The notes beneath the pieces were generated by a model. It saw only the letters and a list, made by a program, of their open reading frames with translations. It ran no database searches and was not told where the DNA came from. Positions 51,453 through 60,934 of a stretch of DNA of 64,000 bases are shown piece after piece; the stretch's first letter is position 1; every line of letters starts with the position of its first letter. Source of the DNA: an uncultured Tateyamaria sp. (GTDB lineage: Bacteria > Pseudomonadota > Alphaproteobacteria > Rhodobacterales > Rhodobacteraceae); assembly GCF_947504105.1 (NCBI RefSeq), contig NZ_CANNGP010000003.1, positions 62,001-126,000 on the forward strand. The letters are read 5' to 3'. Both the position numbers and the translations under genes were made by a program.

Positions 51453-52981
51453 ACGTCCGGTTCTTCGGCCGCGAGCGTGAGCGTCGCCGCCGGAACGCTG
51501 CGCAGATCATCCACTCTGAGCGGTCCTGCCGGCTTCGACAACCTGTTGCGCACTACCCAGATCAACCGATCCTGCGCCCGCGTGATCGCGACATACGCAA
51601 GCCGCTTCCAGAGGGGCTGCCCCGCTTCGGTTCGGTTCATCCGGGCAGCAGCATAAAGGTCGGGCGCGAACACCTGAACGGTGTCCCATTGCGATCCTTG
51701 CGCCTTGTGGATTGTCACCGCCGAACCATGGAGAAATGTCGCACCCATGCGGGCCGCATAGGGGATAAAAGGTTCTTCTTCGTCCGGTTTTTCTATCTTC
51801 ACAATTGAGGCGGCAGAGACCTGGGGGTCTTCTGCCCCGATCACGTGCAAGCGGGAAAAGCCGGGTTTGCGCCCTTCGCCAAGATAGACAACCTGCGCGC
51901 CCTTGATCAGCCCGCGCGCCTCTAGGTCAAGCCGCTTCTTGCGGTGCTTCAGCGGCAGCTCAAGCCCATCGCAGATCAGCGGCTCACCCTCGATCAACCG
52001 ATCATCAGGCGCGTCGTACACGGCCCGGAACGCGTTGATCAAACGGATGCGGGTGGCGTTGCGCCAGACAAGGACCGGACTGCGCGCCATCAAGTCCACC
52101 TCGACCCGCTGGCCCCACACGACGCGCTCGTCACGGGTGGCTGCCTCCTCCACCATCTTCTCGAACCGGTAGAAGTCGACCTGTGGGTCGGCCAGCGCGT
52201 GCGCGAGATCGAGGATCGGGTTGTCCGCCGCCTGCCTGTGGATGCGGCCCAGGTTCATGACCCGGCGTTCGGGCAGCTTGTCGAACACCATCGCGCCGGA
52301 TTGGTTGACCGGAGCCAATTGTGCAGGATCACCAAACAGCAAGAGGGTTGGGAAAATCTCTTTCAGATCCTCGAACTGTTTGTCATCCAGCATCGAGGCT
52401 TCGTCGATGAAGCCGATATCAAGCGGTTCCTCGCGCCGTTTCCAGCCGGTTATGAAGTCGCTGCCACGCAGCCCTGCAGCGGCCAATGCGCCGGGGATGG
52501 ATTTGTTGGTCTGGTAAAAGGCATGGGCACGGTCGAGGGCCTGATCCGTCAGCCCTTCGACTTCGGGCCGGTCCCCATTGCCGGCCAACCATTCAGCGAT
52601 GCGCTCGTACTCTGGGTCATAGACGGGCGTATAAAGGATGCGGTGGATGGTTGTAGCGGGCACCCCGCGAAAGCGCAACACGCTGGCCGCCTTGTTCGTG
52701 GGAGCCAGGATGGCAAGGGTACGGCGGTCCTTGCGTCTGCGGGATTCGTAGTCACCCGAAACGATTTCAACCCCTGCCGCCTCAAGCGCCTTGTAAAGCT
52801 CGGAGAGAAGAAGGGTCTTTCCCGATCCGGCTTTGCCCGTGATGGCCATGACGGATGTAGCATTGGATTTCGGGGGTGTCAGAAGCGCGTCATCAAGGTC
52901 AATGCCCGCCCCCCGCAGCATCTCGGTCACGGTGTCAAAGGCGGACGCCTGATCATCGGAAAGGGCAAGTGCGGTGGACAT
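51449..52981 (-). CDS. ATP-dependent DNA helicase, Dda/RecD-like (AAA_30)
   Basis: This 510-residue SF1B helicase has Walker A ITGKAGSGKTLLLSELY near residue 50, APTNKAASVLR, IDEASMLDDKQF (Walker B), LFGDPAQLAPV, LGRIHRQAADNP and the C-terminal UvrD_C_2-like TIHKAQGSQWDTVQVF and YVAITRAQDRLIWV. It unwinds DNA in 5'-3' direction by family inference. The first ATG was used. No recBC-like genes adjoin it. Confidence 0.9.
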   Translation of the reverse strand: MSTALALSDDQASAFDTVTEMLRGAGIDLDDALLTPPKSNATSVMAITGKAGSGKTLLLSELYKALEAAGVEIVSGDYESRRRKDRRTLAILAPTNKAASVLRFRGVPATTIHRILYTPVYDPEYERIAEWLAGNGDRPEVEGLTDQALDRAHAFYQTNKSIPGALAAAGLRGSDFITGWKRREEPLDIGFIDEASMLDDKQFEDLKEIFPTLLLFGDPAQLAPVNQSGAMVFDKLPERRVMNLGRIHRQAADNPILDLAHALADPQVDFYRFEKMVEEAATRDERVVWGQRVEVDLMARSPVLVWRNATRIRLINAFRAVYDAPDDRLIEGEPLICDGLELPLKHRKKRLDLEARGLIKGAQVVYLGEGRKPGFSRLHVIGAEDPQVSAASIVKIEKPDEEEPFIPYAARMGATFLHGSAVTIHKAQGSQWDTVQVFAPDLYAAARMNRTEAGQPLWKRLAYVAITRAQDRLIWVVRNRLSKPAGPLRVDDLRSVPAATLTLAAEEPDV

Positions 52982-53022
52982 GTCGCGACCCTATAGGCGG
53001 GGCGCGGCAGGTGCCAGCGGGA

Positions 53023-53658
53023 TCAGGCGCTGCGGGCGAACTCGCGACGGGGTGCCGTGCCGAAGGCATGGTCGAACCACCGGCGTGATCGTTCCATCGG
53101 CACGCCTGCGCGTTCGGCCACGGTAGTGGCGGCCCGATCATCAAAGTGCCATAGCCCAACGCTGATCTGGTCACGGCCAGTGCCCGCACTGCCCAGCACC
53201 TCGGGCGAGGACCCGATCATGCGGTAGATACGCACCATGCGCGCATCGAACACGCCGACGAAATGCTCGATCCCGAAATTCTGCATGATCTCGCCCCCGC
53301 CCAGCATAAGGGCGGCGGCAACGTGGCCACCGGCCCCGCGGGTCAGGCAGAAACGGGTGCATTCCCAGATCATCGGGCTGGCAATGGGTCCAGAGATTAG
53401 GTCACCAAAGTGTTCGTTCACCATAGTGCGCCCCGTCGTGGGCAAAAACCGCATGGAGCCACCGTGCGACCCATCGGGTTCTTCCCAGATGACATAAAGC
53501 GGGTTCAGATCGTCGTACTCATCCCGCTCGCACCCATCCTGATCCACATTCACATCCCACCCCAATCGGGTTTTGAATTGGTCCGCACGGTCACGGAACA
53601 TCGTGCGAGAAAGTTTGGGATAATCGCCAAGATCAGAGGCATAAACGTAACGCAGCAT
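53023..53658 (-). CDS. Acyl-homoserine-lactone synthase (LuxI family)
   Basis: This 211-residue protein has LuxI invariant residues in RTMFRDRADQFKTRLGWDV, DEYDDLNPLYV, GGSMRFLPTTGRTMV (SAM-binding region) and IWECTRFCL. It makes an N-acyl-homoserine lactone from SAM and acyl-ACP; chain length cannot be read from the sequence. The ATG at 53658 has TAGGAGT upstream. It lies 114 bp after luxR on the same strand, a typical pair. Confidence 0.94.
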   Translation of the reverse strand: MLRYVYASDLGDYPKLSRTMFRDRADQFKTRLGWDVNVDQDGCERDEYDDLNPLYVIWEEPDGSHGGSMRFLPTTGRTMVNEHFGDLISGPIASPMIWECTRFCLTRGAGGHVAAALMLGGGEIMQNFGIEHFVGVFDARMVRIYRMIGSSPEVLGSAGTGRDQISVGLWHFDDRAATTVAERAGVPMERSRRWFDHAFGTAPRREFARSA

Positions 53659-53772
53659 CGGAGTACTCCTAGTCAAACCGGGGAGGGTGTGACCAAAAGG
53701 CTACCGTAACGTAAGTTAATATCTTGTACGCATGCCCGTCCGTTGTGTTGCCCTCTCAAGCAACAAGCGTTT

Positions 53773-54504
53773 TCACACGACGATCAACCCCCGGCTCATG
53801 GCCCGGGCAACGGCATGTGTCGTGTTCATGGCACCCAGTTTGAACCGGGCGCTTTCGATGTAGACGCGCAGGGTATGCTCCGAGATCGAAAGCGTGTCGG
53901 CCACCTGCGCGCGGCTATATCCCATGGCCAGAAAGGTCATTGCGTCAACCTCGCGCGGGCTGAGCGCCTGGGATTGTTCCGGCGCCCGATCCGGTTCGAA
54001 ATCGAGCGCCTTTTCGTTGAACGTGTGCGCAATCAGGATCAGGTCACGGCGATGTGCGTCTGTCCATTCGGCCCACGTCTTGTCGTCGCATGAGTGGCTG
54101 ACCGTAAAGAGTGCAAATTGCCCATTCGGGCCCCGGATCGGCACCGAGAACCCCTGGTTCCCGACCCCGTGCTTTATGGCTTCTGCCTGGAATGTGCGGG
54201 CGGGCTTGCTGCTCCAGTCCAACCGTTTCCAGTCAACAGGGTGAAATCTTTGAAAACACCCAAGAATAACCGGATCCACTCGCAGGTAGTTCTGCTCAAG
54301 GTACCGATCACGCCAGGCATCCGAATACGTGCCGCAACCATACTGATCCCCGGCGGAATCAACCCAGTGGTACACCACGTGATCGATCCTGTAGTGGTCA
54401 CGTATTTCTTCGGACGCCGCCTGAAGGGCGGCGAGGCCCTCAGCTTGTTCCAAATCCTCCAAAATAGGTTCCAACGGCTGCCTCGCCGTCGTGGCGCTGA
54501 CCAT
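53773..54504 (-). CDS. LuxR-family quorum-sensing regulator
   Basis: This 243-residue protein has an N-terminal autoinducer domain with YHWVDSAGDQYGCGTYSDAW, YLRVDPVILGCFQRFHPVDW, FSVPIRGPNGQFALFTV. The C-terminal LuxR HTH is LSPREVDAMTFLAMGYSRAQVADTL, then SEHTLRVYIESARFKLGAMN. It senses the acyl-homoserine lactone made by the downstream synthase. The start overlaps the preceding small gene by 65 bp. Confidence 0.93.
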   Translation of the reverse strand: MVSATTARQPLEPILEDLEQAEGLAALQAASEEIRDHYRIDHVVYHWVDSAGDQYGCGTYSDAWRDRYLEQNYLRVDPVILGCFQRFHPVDWKRLDWSSKPARTFQAEAIKHGVGNQGFSVPIRGPNGQFALFTVSHSCDDKTWAEWTDAHRRDLILIAHTFNEKALDFEPDRAPEQSQALSPREVDAMTFLAMGYSRAQVADTLSISEHTLRVYIESARFKLGAMNTTHAVARAMSRGLIVV

Positions 54505-54646
54505 CTTGTGTTTCCCTCATCGCGGCGATCTCGGCCATCGCGACGATTGCTGTGTCATCCAACTGCTCGGCGAGGGCGGGCATGTCGTTGGCGCGGGCAA
54601 ACGTCTTTAGGTCCGTCAGAACGTCCAGTATCCAGTCACTTTTCAT
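54440..54646 (-). CDS. Small conserved protein upstream of luxR
   Basis: This 68-residue protein begins MKSDWILDVLTDLKTFARAN and has LAEQLDDTAIVAMAEI; it seems to be a helical dimerising peptide. Similar small reading frames precede luxR in other Rhodobacteraceae as I recall them, and the long overlap with luxR implies coupled expression. A start four codons earlier is possible. No function is known. Confidence 0.7.
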   Translation of the reverse strand: MKSDWILDVLTDLKTFARANDMPALAEQLDDTAIVAMAEIAAMRETQDGQRHDGEAAVGTYFGGFGTS

Positions 54647-54679
54647 GATCAGACTCACTCCCGAGTGGTTAACGAAAGG

Positions 54680-54704
54680 TTAACACAACTATAGCATGTG
54701 TTAA
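54680..54704. promoter_or_regulatory. Dyad upstream of the luxR operon
   Basis: TTAACAC-N11-GTGTTAA is a perfect 7-bp inverted repeat, 34 bp before the small gene. A second GGTTAAC occurs 14 bp to the left (54667-54673), giving three TTAAC-type half-sites. It fits an operator for a dimeric regulator, identity unknown. Confidence 0.5.
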
Positions 54705-54802
54705 CTCGGCTCGAAAATTCACGTATTTCCCCTCCCCAGAAATAGCGAGGCGGTAATTTCCAAGTCATTGATCCCGTTAGATCCCCCTCAGAACGCGAAA
54801 AC

Positions 54803-54832
54803 GCCCACGAAACCAGAGAGTGATTCGCGGGC
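54803..54832 (-). terminator. Terminator-like hairpin after ccr
   Basis: On the minus strand GCCCGCGAA and TTCGTGGGC form a stem (one G-T pair) followed by GTTTTC, 30 bp after the ccr stop. Confidence 0.6.
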
Positions 54833-54861
54833 ATTTATACTCATCTCTGGCGTGTATGTTG

Positions 54862-56142
54862 TTAACGCCGCGCCTCCAGCGCGTCCTCAAGCGTGCGCAA
54901 GCCCGTTTTGGGCGCTTGCACCAAAACGGACATGTTGCCGGGCTTATGTTCGTTGCGCAGCATCTTCATGTGGGCTTCGGGCAAATCGTTCCAGGCAAAG
55001 ACTTCGGACATGCACGGGTCAAGACGGCGCTCAACCATCAGGTGGTTGGCAGCCGACGCCTGCTTGAGGTGGGCGAAGTGGCTGCCCTGCAGACGCTTCT
55101 GGTGCATCCACATGTAGCGCACGTCGAAGGTCAGATTGTAGCCGGTGGTGCCGGCGCAGATCACGACCATGCCGCCCTTCTTGCAGACGAAGGTCGAGAC
55201 CGGGAATGTGCTTTCACCGGGGTGTTCGAACACCATGTCAACGTTCACGCCCTTGCCGGTGATCTCCCAGATCGCCTTGCCGAACTTCCGCGCTTCTTTG
55301 AACCATTCTGCATATTCCGGCGTGTTGACCGTGGGCAGTTGGCCCCAGCAGTTGAAGTCCTTGCGGTTGATCACGCCCTTGGCGCCGAGGTCCATGACGA
55401 AGTCGCGTTTGCTTTCGTCACTGATAACACCAATCGCGTTTGCACCGGCGGTGTTGATCAGCTGAATCGCGTAGGATCCGAGGCCGCCGGACGCGCCCCA
55501 GACCAGAACGTTCTGGCCAGGCTTCAAGTCATGTGGTTCGTGGCCAAACAGCATGCGGTAAGCAGTGGCAAGCGTCAGCGTGTAACAGGCGCTTTCTTCC
55601 CATGTCAGGTGCTTGGGCCGCGGCATCAACTGCTGCGCTTGCACATTGGTGAACTGGGCGAAGGATCCGTCAGGGGTTTCATAGCCCCAGATGCGCTGGC
55701 TTTCCGAATACATCGGGTCACCGCCGTTGCAATGCTCGTCGTCGCCGTCGTCCTGATTGCAGTGGATCACCACTTCATCACCGACTTTCCAACGCTTTAC
55801 CTTGTCACCCACGGCCCAGACGATACCCGAGGCGTCGGAACCGGCGATATGAAACGGTTGACCGTGCCCGTCAAAAGGCGAGATCGGCTTGCCCAAGCTG
55901 GCCCAGACACCGTTGTAGTTCACCCCAGCCGCCATCACGAGCACCAACACCTCGTGGCTGTCGAGCTTTGGCACGTCGACCACTTCCAACTGCATCGCCG
56001 TGTCCGGTTCACCATGCCGTTCGCGGCGAATGGCCCACGCATACATTTGTTTCGGGACGAACCCCATGGGAGGAATTTCCCCCATCTCGTAGAGGTCTTT
56101 TTCAGGTGCGTCGTAGGACGCGATGCCAGTATCGAGTGCCAT
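54862..56142 (-). CDS. ccrA: Crotonyl-CoA carboxylase/reductase
   Basis: This 426-residue medium-chain dehydrogenase/reductase performs reductive carboxylation of crotonyl-CoA to ethylmalonyl-CoA using NADPH and CO2, the hallmark step of the ethylmalonyl-CoA pathway. Visible marks are GVNYNGVWASLGKPISPFDGH, HIAGSDASGIVWAVG, WGYETPDGSFAQF, VWGASGGLGSYAIQL (NADPH loop) and QGSHFAHLKQASAAN. The length is right for Ccr. Ethylmalonyl-CoA mutase is encoded 2 kb away on the opposite strand. Confidence 0.95.
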   Translation of the reverse strand: MALDTGIASYDAPEKDLYEMGEIPPMGFVPKQMYAWAIRRERHGEPDTAMQLEVVDVPKLDSHEVLVLVMAAGVNYNGVWASLGKPISPFDGHGQPFHIAGSDASGIVWAVGDKVKRWKVGDEVVIHCNQDDGDDEHCNGGDPMYSESQRIWGYETPDGSFAQFTNVQAQQLMPRPKHLTWEESACYTLTLATAYRMLFGHEPHDLKPGQNVLVWGASGGLGSYAIQLINTAGANAIGVISDESKRDFVMDLGAKGVINRKDFNCWGQLPTVNTPEYAEWFKEARKFGKAIWEITGKGVNVDMVFEHPGESTFPVSTFVCKKGGMVVICAGTTGYNLTFDVRYMWMHQKRLQGSHFAHLKQASAANHLMVERRLDPCMSEVFAWNDLPEAHMKMLRNEHKPGNMSVLVQAPKTGLRTLEDALEARR

Positions 56143-56253
56143 GTTCAGCCTCCGGGTTGAAAATTCCGTGCCGCAGCGCAGAATCGACTGCGTTACGGCT
56201 GAATATGGCTCGACACGAAATAAAGCAACCCATGCTTTGTCATTTTTGTAACT

Positions 56254-57642
56254 TTATGACTTTGCATTCGCAGCATCTTCGAGTGCAATGCTGTCAGGAT
56301 ACAGATCGTCAATTGAGTTGGCATAGAAGCGGGAAAGATCCTGCTCAGCACTCACCATGGCCCATCCATCATTCATCCGGCGGATCATACCGCGCCGTTC
56401 CATGTCGCCCAACGCACGGGAAACCCTTTCGGTCAATTCATCTTCCATCAAGGGCGGGCGCGTGCCACGCGCAGATGGCATGGCCGTTTTGATCTTGTGA
56501 GTCAGATCGGCATCCGTGATCGGTGCATCAACTTGCAAAAGCGTGCGCGCAATCAGCGGCACAAACGGTACGGGCATGACATCCTGAATACGCCCGCGCA
56601 GCGTTTCTGCCAGTGTGTCGATATCATGGTCCTGACCGAGCGCAGCAAGGGAGACTGGCGGCCCAAAGACAACAGAGGCCGTTCCGAACTTACGGTATCG
56701 CCGCGTGATCCATTGCCAGAGCAGCCGCAATATCTCTGCCATCACGACTGTGATACTAACGCCAAAGCGCCGATCCCCCCGTTTGTCGGCAGCGATCAGA
56801 ACACGGTCTTCGAGCACGCGATCATAGTTGATCGCGACCGGAACAAAGACCACGTCGCGCTTGCTTGGGTCATATCCTTCGACCACATAGGATAAGAGCC
56901 CCATCTTGAGCGGCATCAACCGACCATTCACGCTCAGCCCGCCTTCGGGAAAGATGGCCTGGGTCACCCCCCCCTCGGTCGCCATGCGCACATAGCGCGC
57001 CAAAACTTTGCGATAGAGCGCGCCACGCGCCTTACGTCGGATGAAGTAGGCGCCCATGGACTTGATCAGACGAGAAAGTGGCCAGACCCGCGCCCATTCC
57101 CCCACGGCGTAACTGAGAGCCGAAGCGCGTGCAGCGAGATATGTGACAAGCACGTAGTCCATATTGCTGCGGTGGTTCATCACGAAGACCACCGTCGCAT
57201 CAGGGTCTACGCTTTGGATTTGCTGATCGTTGTTCAGTCCTGTGCGCACATCGTAAAGCGCCGTTGCCAGCCAGCGGGCCACGCGCGCGCCAAAGCTGAA
57301 ATAGGCGAAGGCAGAAAAACTGGGTACGATTTCGCGCGCATACCAGCGGGCCTGTTCGAAAGCTACGTTCTCGGGCACATCGTTCTCATTGGCATGCTGA
57401 ACGATCGCCTCTGTCACCTCCGGGTCGTAGATCAAACGCTGGATCATGTCGTGACGACGCGCCAACTTGAATGGCTCAATGGGCCGGGTCAGCCGCTCGT
57501 TCAGTCGGCTCACCGCCCGCTCGAGCCGCCGTCGAAAGAACCAGCGCACCGATGGGAACAGGAAATGCGAGGCAAAGGTCACCGCCGCGAACAACACGAT
57601 CAGCACAAAGAGCCAGAGGGGGAGTTCAACCGATCTCATCAT
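56254..57642 (-). CDS. Glycerol-3-phosphate/1-acylglycerol-3-phosphate acyltransferase-like
   Basis: This 462-residue protein has an N-terminal membrane helix (PLWLFVLIVLFAAVTFASH) and then the acyltransferase block FVMNHRSNMDYVLV (HX4D-type motif I), GAYFIRRKARGALYRKVLARY (motif II) and QAIFPEGGLSVNGR (motif III). It probably takes part in phospholipid synthesis. Its position next to ccr and ecm is common in Rhodobacterales. ATG ATG at 57637-57642 gives two possible starts; the longer frame back to 57726 was rejected. Confidence 0.87.
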   Translation of the reverse strand: MMRSVELPLWLFVLIVLFAAVTFASHFLFPSVRWFFRRRLERAVSRLNERLTRPIEPFKLARRHDMIQRLIYDPEVTEAIVQHANENDVPENVAFEQARWYAREIVPSFSAFAYFSFGARVARWLATALYDVRTGLNNDQQIQSVDPDATVVFVMNHRSNMDYVLVTYLAARASALSYAVGEWARVWPLSRLIKSMGAYFIRRKARGALYRKVLARYVRMATEGGVTQAIFPEGGLSVNGRLMPLKMGLLSYVVEGYDPSKRDVVFVPVAINYDRVLEDRVLIAADKRGDRRFGVSITVVMAEILRLLWQWITRRYRKFGTASVVFGPPVSLAALGQDHDIDTLAETLRGRIQDVMPVPFVPLIARTLLQVDAPITDADLTHKIKTAMPSARGTRPPLMEDELTERVSRALGDMERRGMIRRMNDGWAMVSAEQDLSRFYANSIDDLYPDSIALEDAANAKS

Positions 57643-57724
57643 CGCGTGGACCCTCGCAGGCGTATGGGGGCGGGGCAAGCAAAATGGGCTGGTCTTTCCA
57701 CTGTCACGGCCTGAAAGTGGCCCC

Positions 57725-58120
57725 ATGTATGACGGAGATTCATTCTACACCCTGACAGCTTGGGGGCAGGTCGGTCTTGCCGTCGTATCGCTGCTCTTTG
57801 CCGTTATCGCCCTTGGGTTTACGCGCTTGCTCGTGTTGCGTCGTCCATTGATCATCCGCATTCCTGTATGGCTGGTCGCTTTCATCACCTTCGTTTGGGC
57901 GTCACCACAAGGCTACTATACCTATTACCGCATGATCTTTGACGGGCTGCCGGCACAATCAGTGATAAAGGCCCCGTCCCCACCTGAAGAGATATTGGCG
58001 CTGCTGACTTTTACCGGACCAACGACATTGTCGGCCCACGGCGTAGGTGTTCTGGGTTGGTTGATGTGCGCGGTCGCCGTCTGGCCGCAACGCAGAAAAT
58101 GCCGCAACGCAGCGGATTGA
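57725..58120 (+). CDS. Small membrane protein of unknown function
   Basis: This 131-residue protein has three hydrophobic helices (VGLAVVSLLFAVIALGFTRLL, IIRIPVWLVAFITFVWAS, LSAHGVGVLGWLMCAVAVW). It starts MYDGDSFYTLTAWGQ. The ATG begins 82 bp from the divergent acyltransferase start; a longer frame reads antisense through that gene and was rejected. No family was recognised. Confidence 0.7.
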   Translation: MYDGDSFYTLTAWGQVGLAVVSLLFAVIALGFTRLLVLRRPLIIRIPVWLVAFITFVWASPQGYYTYYRMIFDGLPAQSVIKAPSPPEEILALLTFTGPTTLSAHGVGVLGWLMCAVAVWPQRRKCRNAAD

Positions 58121-58194
58121 CTGCACCACAAAATTACCTATACCTCACACCATACGAAATTTTGTTACCCAGCCGATTCACGGGAGAGTATGCC

Positions 58195-60165
58195 ATGTCG
58201 CAGCCTGCACAGAAAGACCGCCCCTGGTTGATCCGCACATATGCCGGGCACTCGACCGCCGCCGCATCGAACGCGCTGTACCGGTCGAACCTGGCCAAAG
58301 GGCAGACCGGTTTGTCGGTTGCTTTCGACCTGCCAACGCAAACCGGCTATGACAGCGACCACGTTTTGGCGCGCGGTGAGGTCGGCAAGGTTGGTGTCCC
58401 CGTGGCGCATTTGGGCGATATGCGCACGCTGTTCTCGGGTATTCCACTGGAACAGATGAACACGTCGATGACGATCAATGCAACCGCCCCTTGGCTGTTG
58501 TCACTCTATATCGCCGTGGCCGAGGAACAGGGCGCAGATGTATCCAAGCTGCAAGGCACCGTCCAAAACGATCTGATCAAGGAATATCTGAGCCGCGGTA
58601 CTTACATCTGCCCACCAAAACCATCGCTCAAGATGATCGCGGATGTCGCGGAATACTGTTATTCCAATGTGCCGAAATGGAACCCGATGAATGTGTGTTC
58701 CTATCACCTACAAGAAGCTGGTGCGACGCCCGAGCAGGAATTGGCATTTGCGCTTGCCACGGCAACAGCCGTTCTGGACGAATTGAAGCCGCGTATCGAT
58801 CCGGCTGACTTTCCCGCCGTCGTGGGGCGCATTTCTTTCTTTGTAAATGCAGGTATCCGGTTCGTGACAGAGATGTGCAAAATGCGCGCCTTTGTCGATC
58901 TGTGGGACGAGATTTGCGCCAAACGCAATGGCGTGACAGATCCGAAATTCCGCCGCTTCCGCTATGGCGTCCAGGTCAATTCCCTGGGACTGACGGAACA
59001 GCAGCCGGAAAACAACGTCTACCGTATTCTTATTGAAATGCTGGCAGTGACCTTGTCGAAAAAGGCGCGGGCCCGGGCGGTGCAATTGCCCGCGTGGAAC
59101 GAAGCACTGGGCCTACCCCGTCCATGGGACCAGCAATGGTCGATGCGGATGCAGCAGATCATGGCCTTTGAAACCGACCTTCTGGAGTATGATGACCTTT
59201 TTGACGGCAATCCCGCAATCGATGCAAAGGTCGCTGAATTGAAAGCCGGTGCGCGCCACGAATTGGAAAATCTTGATGCAATGGGCGGGGCTATTGCGGC
59301 AATCGACTATATGAAAGCGCAATTGGTGCAATCCAACGCAGAGCGCCTGAACCGTATCGAAAAAGGTGAAACGGTTGTTGTAGGTGTGAACAAGTATCAG
59401 GCCGGGGAACCGTCTCCGCTGATGACGGGAGATGGTGGGATCATGGTTGTCGATCCCGCAGTGGAGCAGGAACAGATTGACCGCTTGAACATCTGGCGGG
59501 CGGATCGGGACGATGCTGCAGTTCAGTCTGCGCTCGCGGATTTGCGCGCGGCTGCCAAGGCAGGCGAGAACGTCATGCCCGCCTCGATCGTCTGCGCGAA
59601 GGTTGGTGTGACCACAGGAGAATGGGCCGCGCAAATGCGTGCAGCGCATGGCGAATACCGCGGACCAACGGGCGTGTCGTCAGGCCGTTCCAACATGACC
59701 GAAGGGCTGGATGATCTGCGAGACGCGGTTGACGCGGTGAGTGATCGCCTGGGCCGCCGTTTGAAATTCCTGGTGGGCAAACCGGGCCTTGACGGACATT
59801 CGAACGGTGCCGAACAGATTGCTGTCCGCGCCCGCGATTGTGGGATGGACATCGCCTATGAGGGCATCCGTTTGACACCGGAGGAGATCGTGGCCGCCGC
59901 CCGTGATGATGACGCACATGTGGTTGGTCTGTCGATCCTCTCAGGCAGTCATATTCCGTTGGTCGAGGATCTGATGCAGCGTATGCAGGCCGCCGGGCTG
60001 GGCCATGTGCCGGTGATTGTCGGTGGCATCATTCCAGATGATGACGCCGACCGGCTGCGGGCCATGGGGGTTGCGCGGGTCTATACGCCCAAGGACTTTG
60101 AGTTGAATACCATCATGCAGGACATCGTGACATTGGCGGATCCAAAGGCAGTGGCCGCGGAATAG
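58195..60165 (+). CDS. ecm: Ethylmalonyl-CoA mutase
   Basis: This 656-residue B12-dependent mutase converts ethylmalonyl-CoA to methylsuccinyl-CoA. The N-terminal TIM barrel has TYAGHSTAAASNALYRSNL, GLSVAFDLPTQTGYDSD and SKLQGTVQNDLIKEYLSRGTY. The C-terminal cobalamin domain has GLDGHSNGAEQIAVRARD (DxHxxG) and a GLSILSGSHIPLVEDL loop. The LAKGQTGLS region and length point to Ecm rather than methylmalonyl-CoA mutase. With ccr it forms the ethylmalonyl-CoA pathway core for acetate assimilation. CGGGAGAG precedes the ATG. Confidence 0.94.
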   Translation: MSQPAQKDRPWLIRTYAGHSTAAASNALYRSNLAKGQTGLSVAFDLPTQTGYDSDHVLARGEVGKVGVPVAHLGDMRTLFSGIPLEQMNTSMTINATAPWLLSLYIAVAEEQGADVSKLQGTVQNDLIKEYLSRGTYICPPKPSLKMIADVAEYCYSNVPKWNPMNVCSYHLQEAGATPEQELAFALATATAVLDELKPRIDPADFPAVVGRISFFVNAGIRFVTEMCKMRAFVDLWDEICAKRNGVTDPKFRRFRYGVQVNSLGLTEQQPENNVYRILIEMLAVTLSKKARARAVQLPAWNEALGLPRPWDQQWSMRMQQIMAFETDLLEYDDLFDGNPAIDAKVAELKAGARHELENLDAMGGAIAAIDYMKAQLVQSNAERLNRIEKGETVVVGVNKYQAGEPSPLMTGDGGIMVVDPAVEQEQIDRLNIWRADRDDAAVQSALADLRAAAKAGENVMPASIVCAKVGVTTGEWAAQMRAAHGEYRGPTGVSSGRSNMTEGLDDLRDAVDAVSDRLGRRLKFLVGKPGLDGHSNGAEQIAVRARDCGMDIAYEGIRLTPEEIVAAARDDDAHVVGLSILSGSHIPLVEDLMQRMQAAGLGHVPVIVGGIIPDDDADRLRAMGVARVYTPKDFELNTIMQDIVTLADPKAVAAE

Positions 60166-60407
60166 AAGCGCAGTGAACCACCACCGGTTGCGCCCCAATT
60201 GATCATCGGTTTTTTGGTCCATTGCAAATGCGCTACAGTCGAAAATGAAATTTACGCATACCGGCGTGAAATTCCACCAGGCAGCGAAAGCTTCGACTTT
60301 GGCGGGCAATTTACCGCTGCTGACACAAAGTCGGACACTCGGGCTATTGATTTCCCTGTTAATTTCCAAAATAGGAGTGGCAGAACTTAGGTCGTTGGAA
60401 AGAAATC

Positions 60408-60731
60408 ATGGCAGTAAAACTTGATAAGATGAGCCGCAAGGAACTTGAAGCGCTACGCGCCGACGTGGAGGAAGCAATTGTTAAACGTCGGAAGTCAGAG
60501 CGTCAGGACGCCTTGGCCGCTGCTCAGAAAGCTGCGGCAGAGTTCGGCTTCTCGCTGGATGACCTGACTGGCAAAAAGCCGGGTCGCGGTGGCGCAAAAG
60601 CATCCAATGCCGAACCGAAATACATGAACCCAGAAAATCCAACGCAAACCTGGACTGGTAAGGGGCGTCAGCCGAACTGGTTCAAGGCTGCGGTTGAAGC
60701 GGGCACATCTCCGGAAAAGATGAAAATCTGA
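60408..60731 (+). CDS. H-NS/HvrA-like histone family protein
   Basis: This 107-residue protein has an N-terminal coiled-coil segment (KMSRKELEALRADVEEAIVKRR) and a C-terminal H-NS DNA-binding domain with KYMNPENPTQTWTGKGRQPNWF. In Rhodobacter, HvrA belongs to this group and acts as a nucleoid-associated regulator. The 242-bp gap upstream holds nothing else recognisable. A clear terminator follows. Confidence 0.9.
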   Translation: MAVKLDKMSRKELEALRADVEEAIVKRRKSERQDALAAAQKAAAEFGFSLDDLTGKKPGRGGAKASNAEPKYMNPENPTQTWTGKGRQPNWFKAAVEAGTSPEKMKI

Positions 60732-60753
60732 TCCCACTTCAATTTGAAATCGG

Positions 60754-60790
60754 GCCGCGCTCCTTTTGAAAGAGGGGCGCGGTTTTTTTC
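60754..60790 (+). terminator. Rho-independent terminator
   Basis: GCCGCGCTCC and the facing GGGGCGCGG form a GC-rich stem followed by seven T residues, 22 bp after the H-NS-like stop. Confidence 0.85.
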
Positions 60791-60934
60791 GTATAGGGGT
60801 CATCCGCTATTCCAAAGGCGTGAAAGGGCATTGAGCCACATGTCGCCCAGTTTCAAACCGCGTGTGGATGCCCTATTCTCCTTTCCATTGGAAGCGGGTA
60901 CTGCAGCATCCATTCTCAGACGAAGGAGCTATAG

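Noticed and set aside
53659-53772. A possible lux box between luxR and luxI
   Set aside because: No clear 18-20 bp dyad of lux-box type was found; only short TAACGTAA-like sequences are present.
58121-58194. A B12 riboswitch before ecm, or a purine riboswitch before the BMP operon
   Set aside because: The gaps are short and lack the conserved riboswitch cores.
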